NCBI RefSeq assembly: GCF_014384885.1
Contig: NZ_JACRST010000004.1
Location: 1 to 64,000, forward strand
From: Ligaoa zhengdingensis
Lineage (GTDB): Bacteria > Bacillota > Clostridia > Oscillospirales > Ruminococcaceae
Length of the DNA: 64,000 nt
Reading direction: 5' to 3'
Below, piece by piece: positions 7,621 to 15,798 of this stretch. The position numbers and the translations under genes were made by a program. Numbering within the stretch: the stretch's first letter is position 1; each line of letters starts with the position of its first letter. The notes below the pieces were generated by a model, which was given only the letters and a program-made list of their open reading frames with translations, ran no database searches and was not told where the DNA came from.

Positions 7621-8550
7621 ATGGACCTTGCGCAGCGGCTCGCATCCTGCCCCGCCATTTTAATGGAGGGTGCGCTGAGCGAACGGCTAAAACGGGAATA
7701 CTGTCTCACATTCGACGGCCGGGTGGCTCTGGCCGGGCTGGTGTCCACTGAGGCGGGTCGGGATGCGCTCGCCGCCCTGTGGCGGGAATACATCGACATC
7801 GCCCGCATCTACCGCCTGCCGTTTCTGGCAACCACGCCCACCCGCCATGCCAACCGCGAACGGGTGGCTGCCTCCCGCTATGACGAATCGATTCTGGCGG
7901 AAAACGCGGCGTTTTTGTGTTCGCTGCGCGACCAGAGCCGCCACGAGATGTATGCGGGGGGCCTCATGGGCTGCAAGGGGGACGCCTACACCGGCGAGGG
8001 CGCGCTGAACGCCGGGGAGGCCCGCTCGTTCCACGCCTGGCAGGCCGGGCGCCTGGCGCGCGCGGGGCTGGATTTCCTTTACGCGGGCATCATGCCCACC
8101 CTGCCCGAGGCGCTGGGCATGGCGCAGGCGATGGGGGACACGGGCCTGCCCTACTTCATCAGCTTCACCCTGCGGCCGGACGGGCGGCTGATCGACGGCA
8201 CGAGGCTGTGCGACGCGATCGAGCAGATCGACGCGGCGGCCGACCCGCGGCCCCTGTGCTACCTCACCAACTGCATACACCCCGACCGGCTTTACGAGGC
8301 GCTTTGCCAGCCGTTCAACCGCACCGCCGCCGTGAAGGAGCGGTTTTGGGGCATCCAGGCGAACGGGTCGCCGCTTTCGTTCGACGAGCTGGACGGTTGC
8401 GCCGAGCTACAGTGTTCAGAACCCGACCGCTGGGCGGCCTCGATGCTGCGCCTGCACGACGAGATGGGGCTCAAGCTGTTCGGCGGGTGCTGCGGCACCG
8501 ACGCGCGGCACCTCGCCGCGATCGCGCGGCGAATCGCCAAACAACCATAA
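7621..8550 (+). CDS. Homocysteine S-methyltransferase family protein
   Basis: The protein has 309 residues from the ATG at 7621, a start chosen because the frame upstream of it is not protein-like. It is a single TIM-barrel homocysteine methyltransferase domain. Zinc-binding cysteines are visible in LTNCIHP (about residue 219) and the C-terminal GGCCGTD. Members transfer a methyl group, often from S-methylmethionine, to homocysteine to make methionine. The N-terminal glycine-rich block is divergent (ILMEGALSERL), so the true methyl donor is uncertain. It is monocistronic, with lepA 104 bp downstream. Confidence 0.82.
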   Translation: MDLAQRLASCPAILMEGALSERLKREYCLTFDGRVALAGLVSTEAGRDALAALWREYIDIARIYRLPFLATTPTRHANRERVAASRYDESILAENAAFLCSLRDQSRHEMYAGGLMGCKGDAYTGEGALNAGEARSFHAWQAGRLARAGLDFLYAGIMPTLPEALGMAQAMGDTGLPYFISFTLRPDGRLIDGTRLCDAIEQIDAAADPRPLCYLTNCIHPDRLYEALCQPFNRTAAVKERFWGIQANGSPLSFDELDGCAELQCSEPDRWAASMLRLHDEMGLKLFGGCCGTDARHLAAIARRIAKQP

Positions 8551-8654
8551 GCGGCGGGGGAATCCGCCGCATTTCCCGCCCGGCCCTGTGTGGGCGGATA
8601 TTTTGAAATTTGCGGACCGCGTTCCATCCGGGCCGGCCGCAAGGAGGCAAATCT

Positions 8655-10463
8655 ATGGACAATCTCCGCGACACCATCCGCAACTTCAGCATCATCGCGC
8701 ACATCGACCACGGCAAATCCACCTTGGCCGACCGCCTGCTGGAAAAGACCAGCGCTGTGGCCCAGCGCGACATGGAGGAACAGCTCCTCGACAATATGGA
8801 CATCGAACGCGAGCGCGGCATCACCATCAAGGCGCGCGCGGTCACGGTGAGCTACCACGCCAAGGACGGGCGGGACTACACCCTCAACCTGATCGATACG
8901 CCGGGGCATGTGGACTTCAACTACGAGGTCTCGCGCTCGCTGGCCGCCTGCGAGGGCGCGGTGCTTGTGGTGGACGCATCCCAGGGCATCGAGGCGCAGA
9001 CGCTCGCCAACACCTACCTCGCCATCGAGCACGACCTCGAGGTGGTGCCGGTGGTCAACAAGATCGACCTGCCCGCCGCCGACCCCGACCGCGTCTGCCA
9101 CGAGATTGAAAACGTGATCGGCCTGCCCGCCATGGACGCGCCCCGCATCTCGGCCAAGCAGGGCATCGGCATCGACGAGGTGCTCGAACGGATTGTTTCG
9201 GACATCCCCGCGCCGGACGGCGATGAAAACGCCCCGCTCAAGGCGCTGATTTTCGACAGCTTTTACGACAGTTACAAGGGGGTTATCGTGTACATCCGCG
9301 TGATGGACGGCACGCTCACCCCGGGCATGACCATCCGCATGATGGGCACCGGCGCGGAATTTACCGTGGTGGACGTGGGCACGATGGGCGCGACCCGCCT
9401 CAACCCCGCGCCGCGGCTGTGCGCGGGGCAGGTGGGCTATCTCACCGCCAGCATCAAAAATGTGCGCGACACCCGCGTGGGCGACACCGTGACCGACGCG
9501 GCCCGCCCCTGTGCTGAGGCGCTGCCCGGCTACCGCAAGGTAAACCCCATGGTGTTCTCGGGCATCTATCCGGCTGATTCGGCCCGCTACCCCGACTTGC
9601 GCGACGCGTTGGAAAAGCTCCAGCTCAACGACGCGTCCCTGAGCTTTGAGCCTGAGACCTCAATCGCGCTGGGGTTCGGCTTCCGCTGCGGCTTTTTGGG
9701 CCTGCTGCATATGGAGATCATCCAGGAGCGGCTGGAGCGCGAGTTCAACCTCGATCTCGTCACCACAGCCCCGAGCGTTATCTACAAGCTCACCCTGACA
9801 AACGGCGAAAAAATCGAGATCGACAACCCCACCAACTACCCCGACCCGGCGCTGATCGCCGAGGCGGAGGAGCCGTTTGTGCGCGCCTCGATTTTCACCC
9901 CCAGCCAGTACATCGGCAACATCATGGACCTGTGCCAGGGGCGGCGCGGCGAGTACCGCGACACCAAATATCTGGATGAGGACCGCGTGGAGCTGCACTA
10001 CGACCTGCCGCTCAATGAGATCATCTACGACTTTTTCGACGCGCTCAAGAGCCGCACGCGGGGCTACGCCTCGTTCGACTACGAGCTTTCGGGCTACCGG
10101 CCGTCCAAGCTGGTCAAGCTGGATATCCTGCTCAACGGCGACATTGTGGACGCTCTGTCGTTCATCGTGTTTGCCGACAACGCCTATCCGCGCGCGCGAC
10201 GCATGGCGGAAAAGCTCAAGGAGAACATCCCGCGCCAGATGTTTGAGGTGCCCATCCAGGCGGCGGTGGGCGGCAAGATCATCGCCCGCGAGACGGTGAA
10301 GGCGCTGCGCAAGGACGTGCTGGCCAAGTGCTATGGCGGCGACATCACCCGAAAAAAGAAGCTGCTGGAAAAGCAGAAGGAAGGCAAGAAGAAGATGCGT
10401 CAGCTCGGCACTGTGGAGGTGCCGCAGGAGGCGTTCATGGCGGTACTCAAATTAGATGAATAA
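8655..10463 (+). CDS. lepA: Elongation factor 4 (LepA)
   Basis: This 602-residue ribosome-associated GTPase acts during translation under stress and ionic imbalance. The P-loop lies in AHIDHGKST, followed by the switch block RERGITIK, DTPGHVDF and NKIDLP. The LepA-specific C-terminal domain ends about residues 490-602. AAGGAGG sits 7 bp before the ATG at 8655. Length is standard. The stop overlaps a possible start of the signal peptidase gene, so the two are probably co-transcribed. Confidence 0.97.
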   Translation: MDNLRDTIRNFSIIAHIDHGKSTLADRLLEKTSAVAQRDMEEQLLDNMDIERERGITIKARAVTVSYHAKDGRDYTLNLIDTPGHVDFNYEVSRSLAACEGAVLVVDASQGIEAQTLANTYLAIEHDLEVVPVVNKIDLPAADPDRVCHEIENVIGLPAMDAPRISAKQGIGIDEVLERIVSDIPAPDGDENAPLKALIFDSFYDSYKGVIVYIRVMDGTLTPGMTIRMMGTGAEFTVVDVGTMGATRLNPAPRLCAGQVGYLTASIKNVRDTRVGDTVTDAARPCAEALPGYRKVNPMVFSGIYPADSARYPDLRDALEKLQLNDASLSFEPETSIALGFGFRCGFLGLLHMEIIQERLEREFNLDLVTTAPSVIYKLTLTNGEKIEIDNPTNYPDPALIAEAEEPFVRASIFTPSQYIGNIMDLCQGRRGEYRDTKYLDEDRVELHYDLPLNEIIYDFFDALKSRTRGYASFDYELSGYRPSKLVKLDILLNGDIVDALSFIVFADNAYPRARRMAEKLKENIPRQMFEVPIQAAVGGKIIARETVKALRKDVLAKCYGGDITRKKKLLEKQKEGKKKMRQLGTVEVPQEAFMAVLKLDE

Positions 10464-10998
10464 GGGCGGCGACAGTTGGATGGATACATTTAAGAAGATT
10501 ATGAAGGAATGGGTGATCCCATTCGGGTTAGAGATTCTGGCGGTGCTTCTGATTGTGAAGTATGTGTTTTTCTTTGCGGTGGTGCCCACCGGCTCGATGC
10601 TGCCCACCGTCTCAGAGCACAGCCTGTTGTTTTCCACCCGCATGTACAACCCTGAAAAGAATGTAAAGCGCGGGGATATCCTGGTGTTTTACAGCGACGA
10701 GCTGGAGGAGACCCTGCTCAAACGGTGCATCGGGCTGCCCGGCGAGCATGTGGTGATCGACAGCAACGGCCAGGTGACGATCGACGGCGTACCGCTGGAC
10801 GAGCCCTATGTGGTGTACAAAAACGGCGACACCGGCAACTTTGTGGTGCCTGAGGGCTGCTTTTTGTTCCTGGGGGACAACCGCAACGGTTCGCTGGACG
10901 CGCGCTATTGGGATAACCCCTACATTTCCGGCGACCAGATCAAGGGCAAGGCGCATTTCACCATCTGGCCGTTTGACAACTTCGGGCCTCTGAAATAA
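10456..10998 (+). CDS. lepB: Signal peptidase I
   Basis: This membrane-bound serine protease removes signal peptides from exported proteins. It has 180 residues from the ATG at 10456, which overlaps the lepA stop; an ATG at 10480 (172 residues) is an equally possible start. One helix (about 20-38) is followed by the catalytic serine block VPTGSMLPT, the catalytic lysine block LLKRCIGLPGE and the conserved GDNRNGSLDARYW. This is a single-helix, Gram-positive-type enzyme. A terminator follows at 11017. Confidence 0.93.
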   Translation: MNKGGDSWMDTFKKIMKEWVIPFGLEILAVLLIVKYVFFFAVVPTGSMLPTVSEHSLLFSTRMYNPEKNVKRGDILVFYSDELEETLLKRCIGLPGEHVVIDSNGQVTIDGVPLDEPYVVYKNGDTGNFVVPEGCFLFLGDNRNGSLDARYWDNPYISGDQIKGKAHFTIWPFDNFGPLK

Positions 10999-11016
10999 GC
11001 GCGATGTTTCACCCGT

Positions 11017-11058
11017 TCTGCGGATTGCGGCTGACGCTGCTCCGCAGGGCGGTTTTTA
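11017..11058 (+). terminator. Terminator of lepA-lepB
   Basis: A hairpin with outer arms CTGCGGA/TCCGCAG and inner GC pairing is followed by GGGCGG and TTTTT. Confidence 0.75.
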
Positions 11059-11479
11059 CTTTTATATGTGAAAAATATCAGCAATTCATTTGGCAACAGG
11101 TTTGCAAGTGATTTGCCAGCTACGGGCAGAGTGTTTTGCGTATTGTAGCGCAACCGGCCCGGCTTGGGCCTGGGCGCTTTAGTTTGCACCTGGCCTGCCA
11201 GCTACGGGCAGAGCGGTTGCTTCGGCATTGCCCCCAGGGGCATCCCTGGGCGGGTTTGCACTTGGCTTTGCAGCTTCGGGCACAGTATTTTGCGCACTGT
11301 AGCGCAATTGGCCCGGCTTGGGCCTGGGCGCATGCCCAGCGGGGTTGCGCCCCCGCGCGACGCCTCACTTTTGGTACGCGCCAAAAGTGAGCAAAAGCGC
11401 GCCAAAGGGCGTTCCCCCCTTTGGCATTCCCCCTTTTGGGGCGGAGTAGACGGCCTGCGCTGTTTTTATCGGTTTTCAC

Positions 11480-11614
11480 AAGTGCCCTCGGCAGGTGCCT
11501 TCCAGTCGCTTCGTGCAAATTCCAGGGAGTGCACTCGCTCCAATCAGGCACCTGTCCCGCCTTTGGCGGGATCCCCTCGGGTAATGCCCGCATACACTCA
11601 GCCGTCCCCCGCTT
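11480..11614 (-). ncRNA. Candidate structured RNA element, copy 2 (reverse)
   Basis: On the minus strand it has AAGCGG (11614-11609), GCGGGCAT, CCCGAGGG (11581-11574), helix 1 TCCCGCC/GGCGGGA (11571-11555), helix 2 CAGGTGCC/GGCACCTG (11554-11547 with 11499-11492), GGAGCGA (11541-11535), ACGAAGCGAC (11514-11505) and GCCGAGGGCACTT (11492-11480). The unpaired blocks match copies 1, 3 and 5, but both helices have different sequences that still pair. Confidence 0.6.
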
Positions 11615-11754
11615 GCCCTAGATCCTCCGCCCCTCCGAGGGCGTAAATGCGGTGTTCTATTTGTACCCCCGGCTTCGCCACCGCGCCCCCACACAACGTA
11701 AGCGCCTTCCTCGGCATTGCTGCTGGGCGCTTGCCCGACCCGGAGCCAAAAATC

Positions 11755-11880
11755 AAGCGGTGCGGTGCCTGCGCGCCGTGCGGGTGTCGCCCGAGGGCAC
11801 CCCGCAGGGGCAATGGTTCGTGGGAGCGAAGCGCGCCCTTGCCTTTTTTCGCGAAGCGACTTCAGAACCATTGCCGAGGG
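11755..11880 (+). ncRNA. Candidate structured RNA element, copy 3
   Basis: It is nearly identical to copy 1: AAGCGG, CCCGAGGG, CCCC/GGGG, helix 2 GGCAATGGTTC/GAACCATTGCC (11809-11819 with 11865-11875), GGGAGCGA (11822-11829), GCGAAGCGAC (11851-11860) and CCGAGGG. It lies head-to-head with the reverse copy at 11480-11614, about 140 bp apart. Confidence 0.6.
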
Positions 11881-12406
11881 TACTTACCGCACTTCGCTAA
11901 CACCAGCGCCGATTTTATCTCCGACGCGGGGGTTTCAAAAGGGGGAAACCCTTTTGTGTGCTTTCTTGGTCCTTCTTTTCACATAAAAGAAGGACATTTA
12001 AAAAATAAACATTAAATTAAAATTGCACCAGCCGTCGTGCGGGGCCGAACCCCCGCCCAGGCGGCGCCGCGGAAAGCACTTGCTAAAGCATGGGGCGCGG
12101 TGGCCGAAGTTGTGAAGCCGGGTGCGAACCCGCCGGGCAGTGCGCAAAGCCCCGCCCCCAGCAGCGCAGCCCCAACCCCGCAAAAAGGCGCAAAAAAACG
12201 AGCGCACGGGGGATGTGTCCAAGTCCATCCCCCGCGCACCCGCGAAAAGACGCAAAAAGGGCGCTGCATGTTGTTACTCATACAGCCCCCCGAATGTTCG
12301 CCATCCATTCGTGCAACGCAGACCGCCTGCAAAATACAGCGCGGCACATTCTCCCCGGCTCACTCTCCCACCGCGGGCGAACCCGCGGGCGGCCCCTGTC
12401 CCTTGC

Positions 12407-12435
12407 TTTACAGGGCGGGAAAAATGTTGTATAAT
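12407..12435 (+). promoter_or_regulatory. Strong promoter of a candidate small RNA
   Basis: TTTACA (12407-12412) and TATAAT (12430-12435) are separated by 17 bp. The expected start at about 12442 is exactly the first base of a closed RNA fold. Confidence 0.7.
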
Positions 12436-12441
12436 GTCGTT

Positions 12442-12533
12442 GCAAGGCGCGGCATTATTGCCGCAGTGTATGAGCTTACCCTCATATGCAGGGCGCAGGA
12501 GAGGTCAACTCCTGGGCCTGCCTTGCGCTTTTT
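12442..12533 (+). ncRNA. Candidate small structured RNA upstream of hemW
   Basis: From the predicted +1 the sequence folds as a closing stem GCAAGGC/GCCTTGC (12442-12448 with 12520-12526) enclosing three hairpins: GCGGCA/TGCCGC, TATGAG/CTCATA and a two-part stem GCAGG..AGGAG/CTCCT..CCTGC. A GCTTTTTGCGCC end could act as a terminator. The fold is cloverleaf-like, but it has no T-loop consensus, anticodon loop or CCA, so it is not called a tRNA. It could be an independent small RNA or the leader of hemW, whose start is 72 bp downstream. I match it to no known family. Confidence 0.5.
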
Positions 12534-12604
12534 GCGCCTTAAACTTATTATAGGCGAATATTGGCAAAAAATCAAGTGTTTTGTCGAAAAAAGGAGGTCC
12601 CGCC

Positions 12605-13789
12605 ATGTCCCCGCTCGGCGTCTACCTGCACGTGCCGTTCTGCGCGTCCAAGTGCCCCTATTGCGACTTCTACTCGCTCGCCGGGGACGAGTCCGCGATG
12701 GACGCCTACACCGCAGCTGCCCTCGCGGGCATCGACGCGGCTGCGCGCGTGTTCGCCCCGCGCCGTGCGGATACCCTCTACCTCGGCGGCGGCACCCCCA
12801 GCCTGCTGGGGGCGGCGCGGCTGGGCGCGCTCATCGGGCGCGCCCGCAGCGCCTTTGGGCTGTCGGACGCGGAGGTGACGGTGGAGGTGAACCCCGCGGA
12901 CGGGCTGCGTCCGCTGTTCGACAGCCTGGCCGCCGCCGGGGTGGGCCGCCTTTCGATGGGCCTGCAAAGCGCGGTATCCGCCGAGACCGCCTTTCTCGGC
13001 CGCCGCCACACCCCGCAGCAGGCGGCTGACGCGGTGCGCGACGCGCGCGCTGCGGGCATCGGCAACATCAGCCTCGACCTGATGCTGGGGATTCCGCAGC
13101 AGACCGCCGAAAGCGTGGAACAGTCGATCGATTTCTGCGCCGCGCTGGGGGTGGATCACATCTCCGCCTATCTTCTAAAGGTGGAGGAGGGCACGCCGTT
13201 CGCGCGCCGGGGCGTGGGGGCGCTCTGCCCGGACGAGGACGCGCAGGCGGACATCTACCTGCGCGCGGTCGAACTGCTGGGGCAGCGCGGCTACCGGCAG
13301 TACGAGATATCCAACTTCGCGCGCCCGGGGCGGGAGAGCCGCCACAACCTCAAATACTGGAACCGTGAGGATTATCTCGGTATCGGCCCGGCGGCGCACG
13401 GCTGTGTGGGCGGCGCGCGCTACTATTTTCCACGGGATCTGCGCGGCTTTGTGGAAAACCCGGCGGCCGTGCTCTCCGAACGGGACGATGAGCCGCTCGC
13501 GCTCGAGGCCGTCGCGGCGCGCGCTGCGAAGGGCGCAACCGGCCCGGAGGCGCTGGGGGAATACCTGATGCTGCGGCTGCGGCTGGCGGCCGGGTTTGAC
13601 TACCGCGAGACCCGCGCCCGCTTCCCCGCGTTCGACCCATCCCCCTTGCCGCGCGCGGCTGCGCCCATGGCGAGGGCCGGGCTGTGCCAGATAAACGAAA
13701 GCGGGATCGCGCTGACCCCGCGCGGCTTTCTGGTGAGCAACGCGGTGATCGCGCGGCTGCTCGACGCGCTCCCCGGCGCAATCTATTAA
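12605..13789 (+). CDS. hemW: Radical SAM heme chaperone HemW
   Basis: The protein has 394 residues from the ATG at 12605, after AAGGAGG. The radical-SAM cluster motif is PFCASKCPYCDF (Cys13, Cys17, Cys20), followed by YLGGGTPS and a C-terminal HemW winged-helix region. HemW proteins bind heme and are thought to insert it into respiratory enzymes. They lack the coproporphyrinogen oxidase activity of HemN despite frequent annotation as such. It lies between the small RNA candidate and the heat-shock cluster and has its own terminator. Confidence 0.9.
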   Translation: MSPLGVYLHVPFCASKCPYCDFYSLAGDESAMDAYTAAALAGIDAAARVFAPRRADTLYLGGGTPSLLGAARLGALIGRARSAFGLSDAEVTVEVNPADGLRPLFDSLAAAGVGRLSMGLQSAVSAETAFLGRRHTPQQAADAVRDARAAGIGNISLDLMLGIPQQTAESVEQSIDFCAALGVDHISAYLLKVEEGTPFARRGVGALCPDEDAQADIYLRAVELLGQRGYRQYEISNFARPGRESRHNLKYWNREDYLGIGPAAHGCVGGARYYFPRDLRGFVENPAAVLSERDDEPLALEAVAARAAKGATGPEALGEYLMLRLRLAAGFDYRETRARFPAFDPSPLPRAAAPMARAGLCQINESGIALTPRGFLVSNAVIARLLDALPGAIY

Positions 13790-13797
13790 AGTGATAG

Positions 13798-13829
13798 ACC
13801 CGGCAGGCCAAGCGCCCGCCGGGTTTTTT
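13798..13829 (+). terminator. Terminator of hemW
   Basis: ACCCGGC and GCCGGGT enclose a GC-rich loop and are followed by TTTTTT. Confidence 0.88.
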
Positions 13830-13891
13830 GCACCCTTGGGGCCAATTGCGGCGCGGGGGGCAAATCCTTTGTAAATATTTTATGAATCCGC

Positions 13892-13919
13892 TTGACAAAT
13901 GGAAAATCTCGTGTAGAAT
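13892..13919 (+). promoter_or_regulatory. Heat-shock operon promoter
   Basis: A perfect TTGACA (13892-13897) and TAGAAT (13914-13919) are separated by 16 bp, just upstream of the CIRCE operator. It should drive hrcA-grpE-dnaK and probably dnaJ-prmA. Confidence 0.8.
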
Positions 13920-13927
13920 AATAATCG

Positions 13928-13954
13928 TTAGCACTCGATATAAATGAGTGCTAA
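13928..13954. promoter_or_regulatory. CIRCE operator (HrcA binding site)
   Basis: The perfect inverted repeat TTAGCACTC-N9-GAGTGCTAA is the canonical CIRCE. It lies between the promoter and the hrcA start, so HrcA represses its own operon at normal temperature. Confidence 0.97.
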
Positions 13955-13977
13955 GTTCGGATAAGAGGTGATTTGCT

Positions 13978-15015
13978 GTGGAGATTGACAACCGAAAACT
14001 GAAGATACTCGCAGCGATCGTCGAATACTACATCCGCACGGGCGAGCCGGTGGGCAGCAAGACGTTGGCGCAGATGCTGGAGTTCCAGGTGTCGCCCGCC
14101 ACGGTGCGCAACGAGATGGCGGCGCTGTTCGACCTGGGGCTTTTGGAGCAGCCGCACACGTCGGCCGGGCGGATTCCGTCCCACCTGGGTTACCGGGTGT
14201 ACATCAACCAGCTGATGCGCTGCCAGCCGCTCACCGAACAGGAGCGCGACGAGATCGACGCGCTGTTCAACGTGAGCGACCCTGACCCCGACCGCCTGCT
14301 GGCGGACGCGGCCAACGCGCTGGCCGAATATACCGGCTACGCCACCATCTCCACCACAGTGACCCCCAAGCATGTGACGGTGCGCCGCATCGAGGTGGTC
14401 CCCATCGACCGCCGCACGGTGATGATGGTGGTGATCGCGTCCAACGGCGTGATTAAAAACAAGGTGGCGCGCGTAAACTATCTTTTAAACCACGAGATCA
14501 TCGAGTTTTTCAACAAATTTGCGAACGACCGCTTCGGCGGGCGCTCGATGGATGAGATCACCACGATGTATCTGAGCTCGGTGGCGGTGGCGCTGGGCGA
14601 GTATTCCAAGATTTTCACCCCGCTGCTGGCCGGCATCTACGAGCTGTGCCGTTCGATCAACGACGGCCCCTACTTTGCCAGCGGCGAGACCAACCTGCTG
14701 GGCTACAAGGAGTTCGGGCCGGTGGCGCACGACCTGCTCACCACCATTGCGGACCGCCAGAAGTTCGCCGACCTGCTGCCCATCGGCAGCGGCGAGGGGG
14801 TCAAGGTGTCTATCGGCAAGGAGAACCCGCGGTCCGAGCTCACCGATTCGTCGGTGATTGTGGCCACCTACAAGATCGGCCGCGACAGTTGCGGTGCGAT
14901 CGGCGTGGTGGGGCCGGTGCGGCTGGATTACCGCCGCCTGATCCCGCACATCGAATATTTCGCCAAGACCCTGGGCGAGCTGTTATCCAACACCCTCGAC
15001 AACGGGGAGGACTAA
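13978..15015 (+). CDS. hrcA: Heat-inducible transcription repressor HrcA
   Basis: The protein has 345 residues and starts with GTG at 13978 after AAGAGGTGATTTGCT. The N-terminal winged helix contains VGSKTLAQ and SPATVRNEMAAL, the DNA-recognition part of HrcA, followed by LLEQPHTSAGRIPSHLGYR. The GAF-like dimerisation and GroE-responsive region fills the rest. It represses through the CIRCE immediately upstream, and its activity normally depends on GroEL. It is first in the order hrcA-grpE-dnaK-dnaJ, as in other Firmicutes. Confidence 0.97.
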   Translation: MEIDNRKLKILAAIVEYYIRTGEPVGSKTLAQMLEFQVSPATVRNEMAALFDLGLLEQPHTSAGRIPSHLGYRVYINQLMRCQPLTEQERDEIDALFNVSDPDPDRLLADAANALAEYTGYATISTTVTPKHVTVRRIEVVPIDRRTVMMVVIASNGVIKNKVARVNYLLNHEIIEFFNKFANDRFGGRSMDEITTMYLSSVAVALGEYSKIFTPLLAGIYELCRSINDGPYFASGETNLLGYKEFGPVAHDLLTTIADRQKFADLLPIGSGEGVKVSIGKENPRSELTDSSVIVATYKIGRDSCGAIGVVGPVRLDYRRLIPHIEYFAKTLGELLSNTLDNGED

Positions 15016-15037
15016 AAACAGAGAGGAGACATGCGCA

Positions 15038-15592
15038 TTGTCTGCCAAAAAAGCAAACGCGCCGGCGCCCGACGCCGAAGAGATCGAGGAAATCGAACAG
15101 GGCGGGGAGCCCGAGACCGGGGCCGCCGCCGAGGAGGCCGCGCCGCCTGAAAAGACCGAAGCGGAGCAGCTGGCCGAACAGGTGGAACAGTTGAACGACC
15201 GCCTGATGCGCACCCTGGCCGAATATGACAACTACCGCAAGCGCTCGCAGAAGGAGCGCACGGAGCTCTACCCCGAGGCGGTGGCCGCCACGGTGACCAA
15301 GTTCCTGCCGGTGGTGGATAACTTTGAGCGCGCCCTCGAGAGCGCCTGTTCAGACGCGGACTTCAAGAAGGGGGTCGAGATGATCTACACCTCGATGATG
15401 GAATGCCTCAAGGGGCTGGGCGTCGAGGAGATCGAGGCGCAGGGCGCTGCGTTCGACCCGAATTTCCACAACGCGGTGATGCACATCGAGGACGAAGCCC
15501 TCGGCGAAAACGTCGTCGCGTCGGTGTTCCAAAAGGGATATAAGATCGGCGACCGCGTGCTGCGCCACGCGATGGTGCAGGTAGCCAACTAG
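15038..15592 (+). CDS. grpE: Nucleotide exchange factor GrpE
   Basis: The protein has 184 residues and appears to start with TTG at 15038, nine bases after GAGAGGAG. The nearby ATG at 15031 is in another frame. An acidic N-terminal tail of about 45 residues precedes the long coiled coil (about 45-100) and the beta domain ending LRHAMVQVAN. Blocks such as AEYDNYRKRSQKE and KFLPVVDNFERAL are typical. It releases ADP from DnaK. Confidence 0.95.
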   Translation: MSAKKANAPAPDAEEIEEIEQGGEPETGAAAEEAAPPEKTEAEQLAEQVEQLNDRLMRTLAEYDNYRKRSQKERTELYPEAVAATVTKFLPVVDNFERALESACSDADFKKGVEMIYTSMMECLKGLGVEEIEAQGAAFDPNFHNAVMHIEDEALGENVVASVFQKGYKIGDRVLRHAMVQVAN

Positions 15593-15798
15593 GCGGGCAA
15601 CGCCCGCAGGCGATGCCGGGCAAACCGCACAGCGGTGGCCTGGGCGCACTGCCCGAAGCCGGATACATCGCTGCAAAAGGCGAAGCGGGCAACGGCCGGT
15701 GGATTCCCGGGAAAGGTGCATACCGCGCTTTTCCCATCAAAAAGGCAACAATCACTTCACATTCACATAAATTGAAAACAAATTGGAGGGCATTGATT
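15593..15798 (+). other. grpE-dnaK spacer with GC-rich repeat fragment
   Basis: This 206-bp spacer holds GCGGGCAACGCCCGC hairpin-like sequence and TGCCCGAAGCCGG. That motif recurs at 17697-17710 in the dnaK-dnaJ spacer and resembles pieces of the larger intergenic arrays. No promoter or CIRCE is seen, so dnaK is expected to be read from the hrcA promoter. TTGGAGGG at 15783 is the dnaK ribosome binding site. Confidence 0.5.

Larger units (their letters stand above)
11059..12110. repeat. Composite intergenic repeat array 2
   Basis: About 1 kb without a credible gene. In order it holds tagctg-type modules in reverse orientation (11105-11335), a hairpin CTCACTTTTGG/CCAAAAGTGAG (about 11365-11391), a GCCAAAGGG/CCCTTTGGC hairpin, the structured element reversed (11480-11614), an inverted end module (about 11690-11716), the structured element forward (11755-11880), a GTCCTTCTTTT/AAAAGAAGGAC hairpin, the AT-rich module (about 12000-12035) and an end module (about 12065-12098). 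The layout matches array 3. Confidence 0.85.

Noticed and set aside
12442..12533. tRNA gene
   Set aside because: Despite a 7-bp closing stem and three arms, there is no D- or T-loop consensus, no sensible anticodon loop and no CCA-compatible end.
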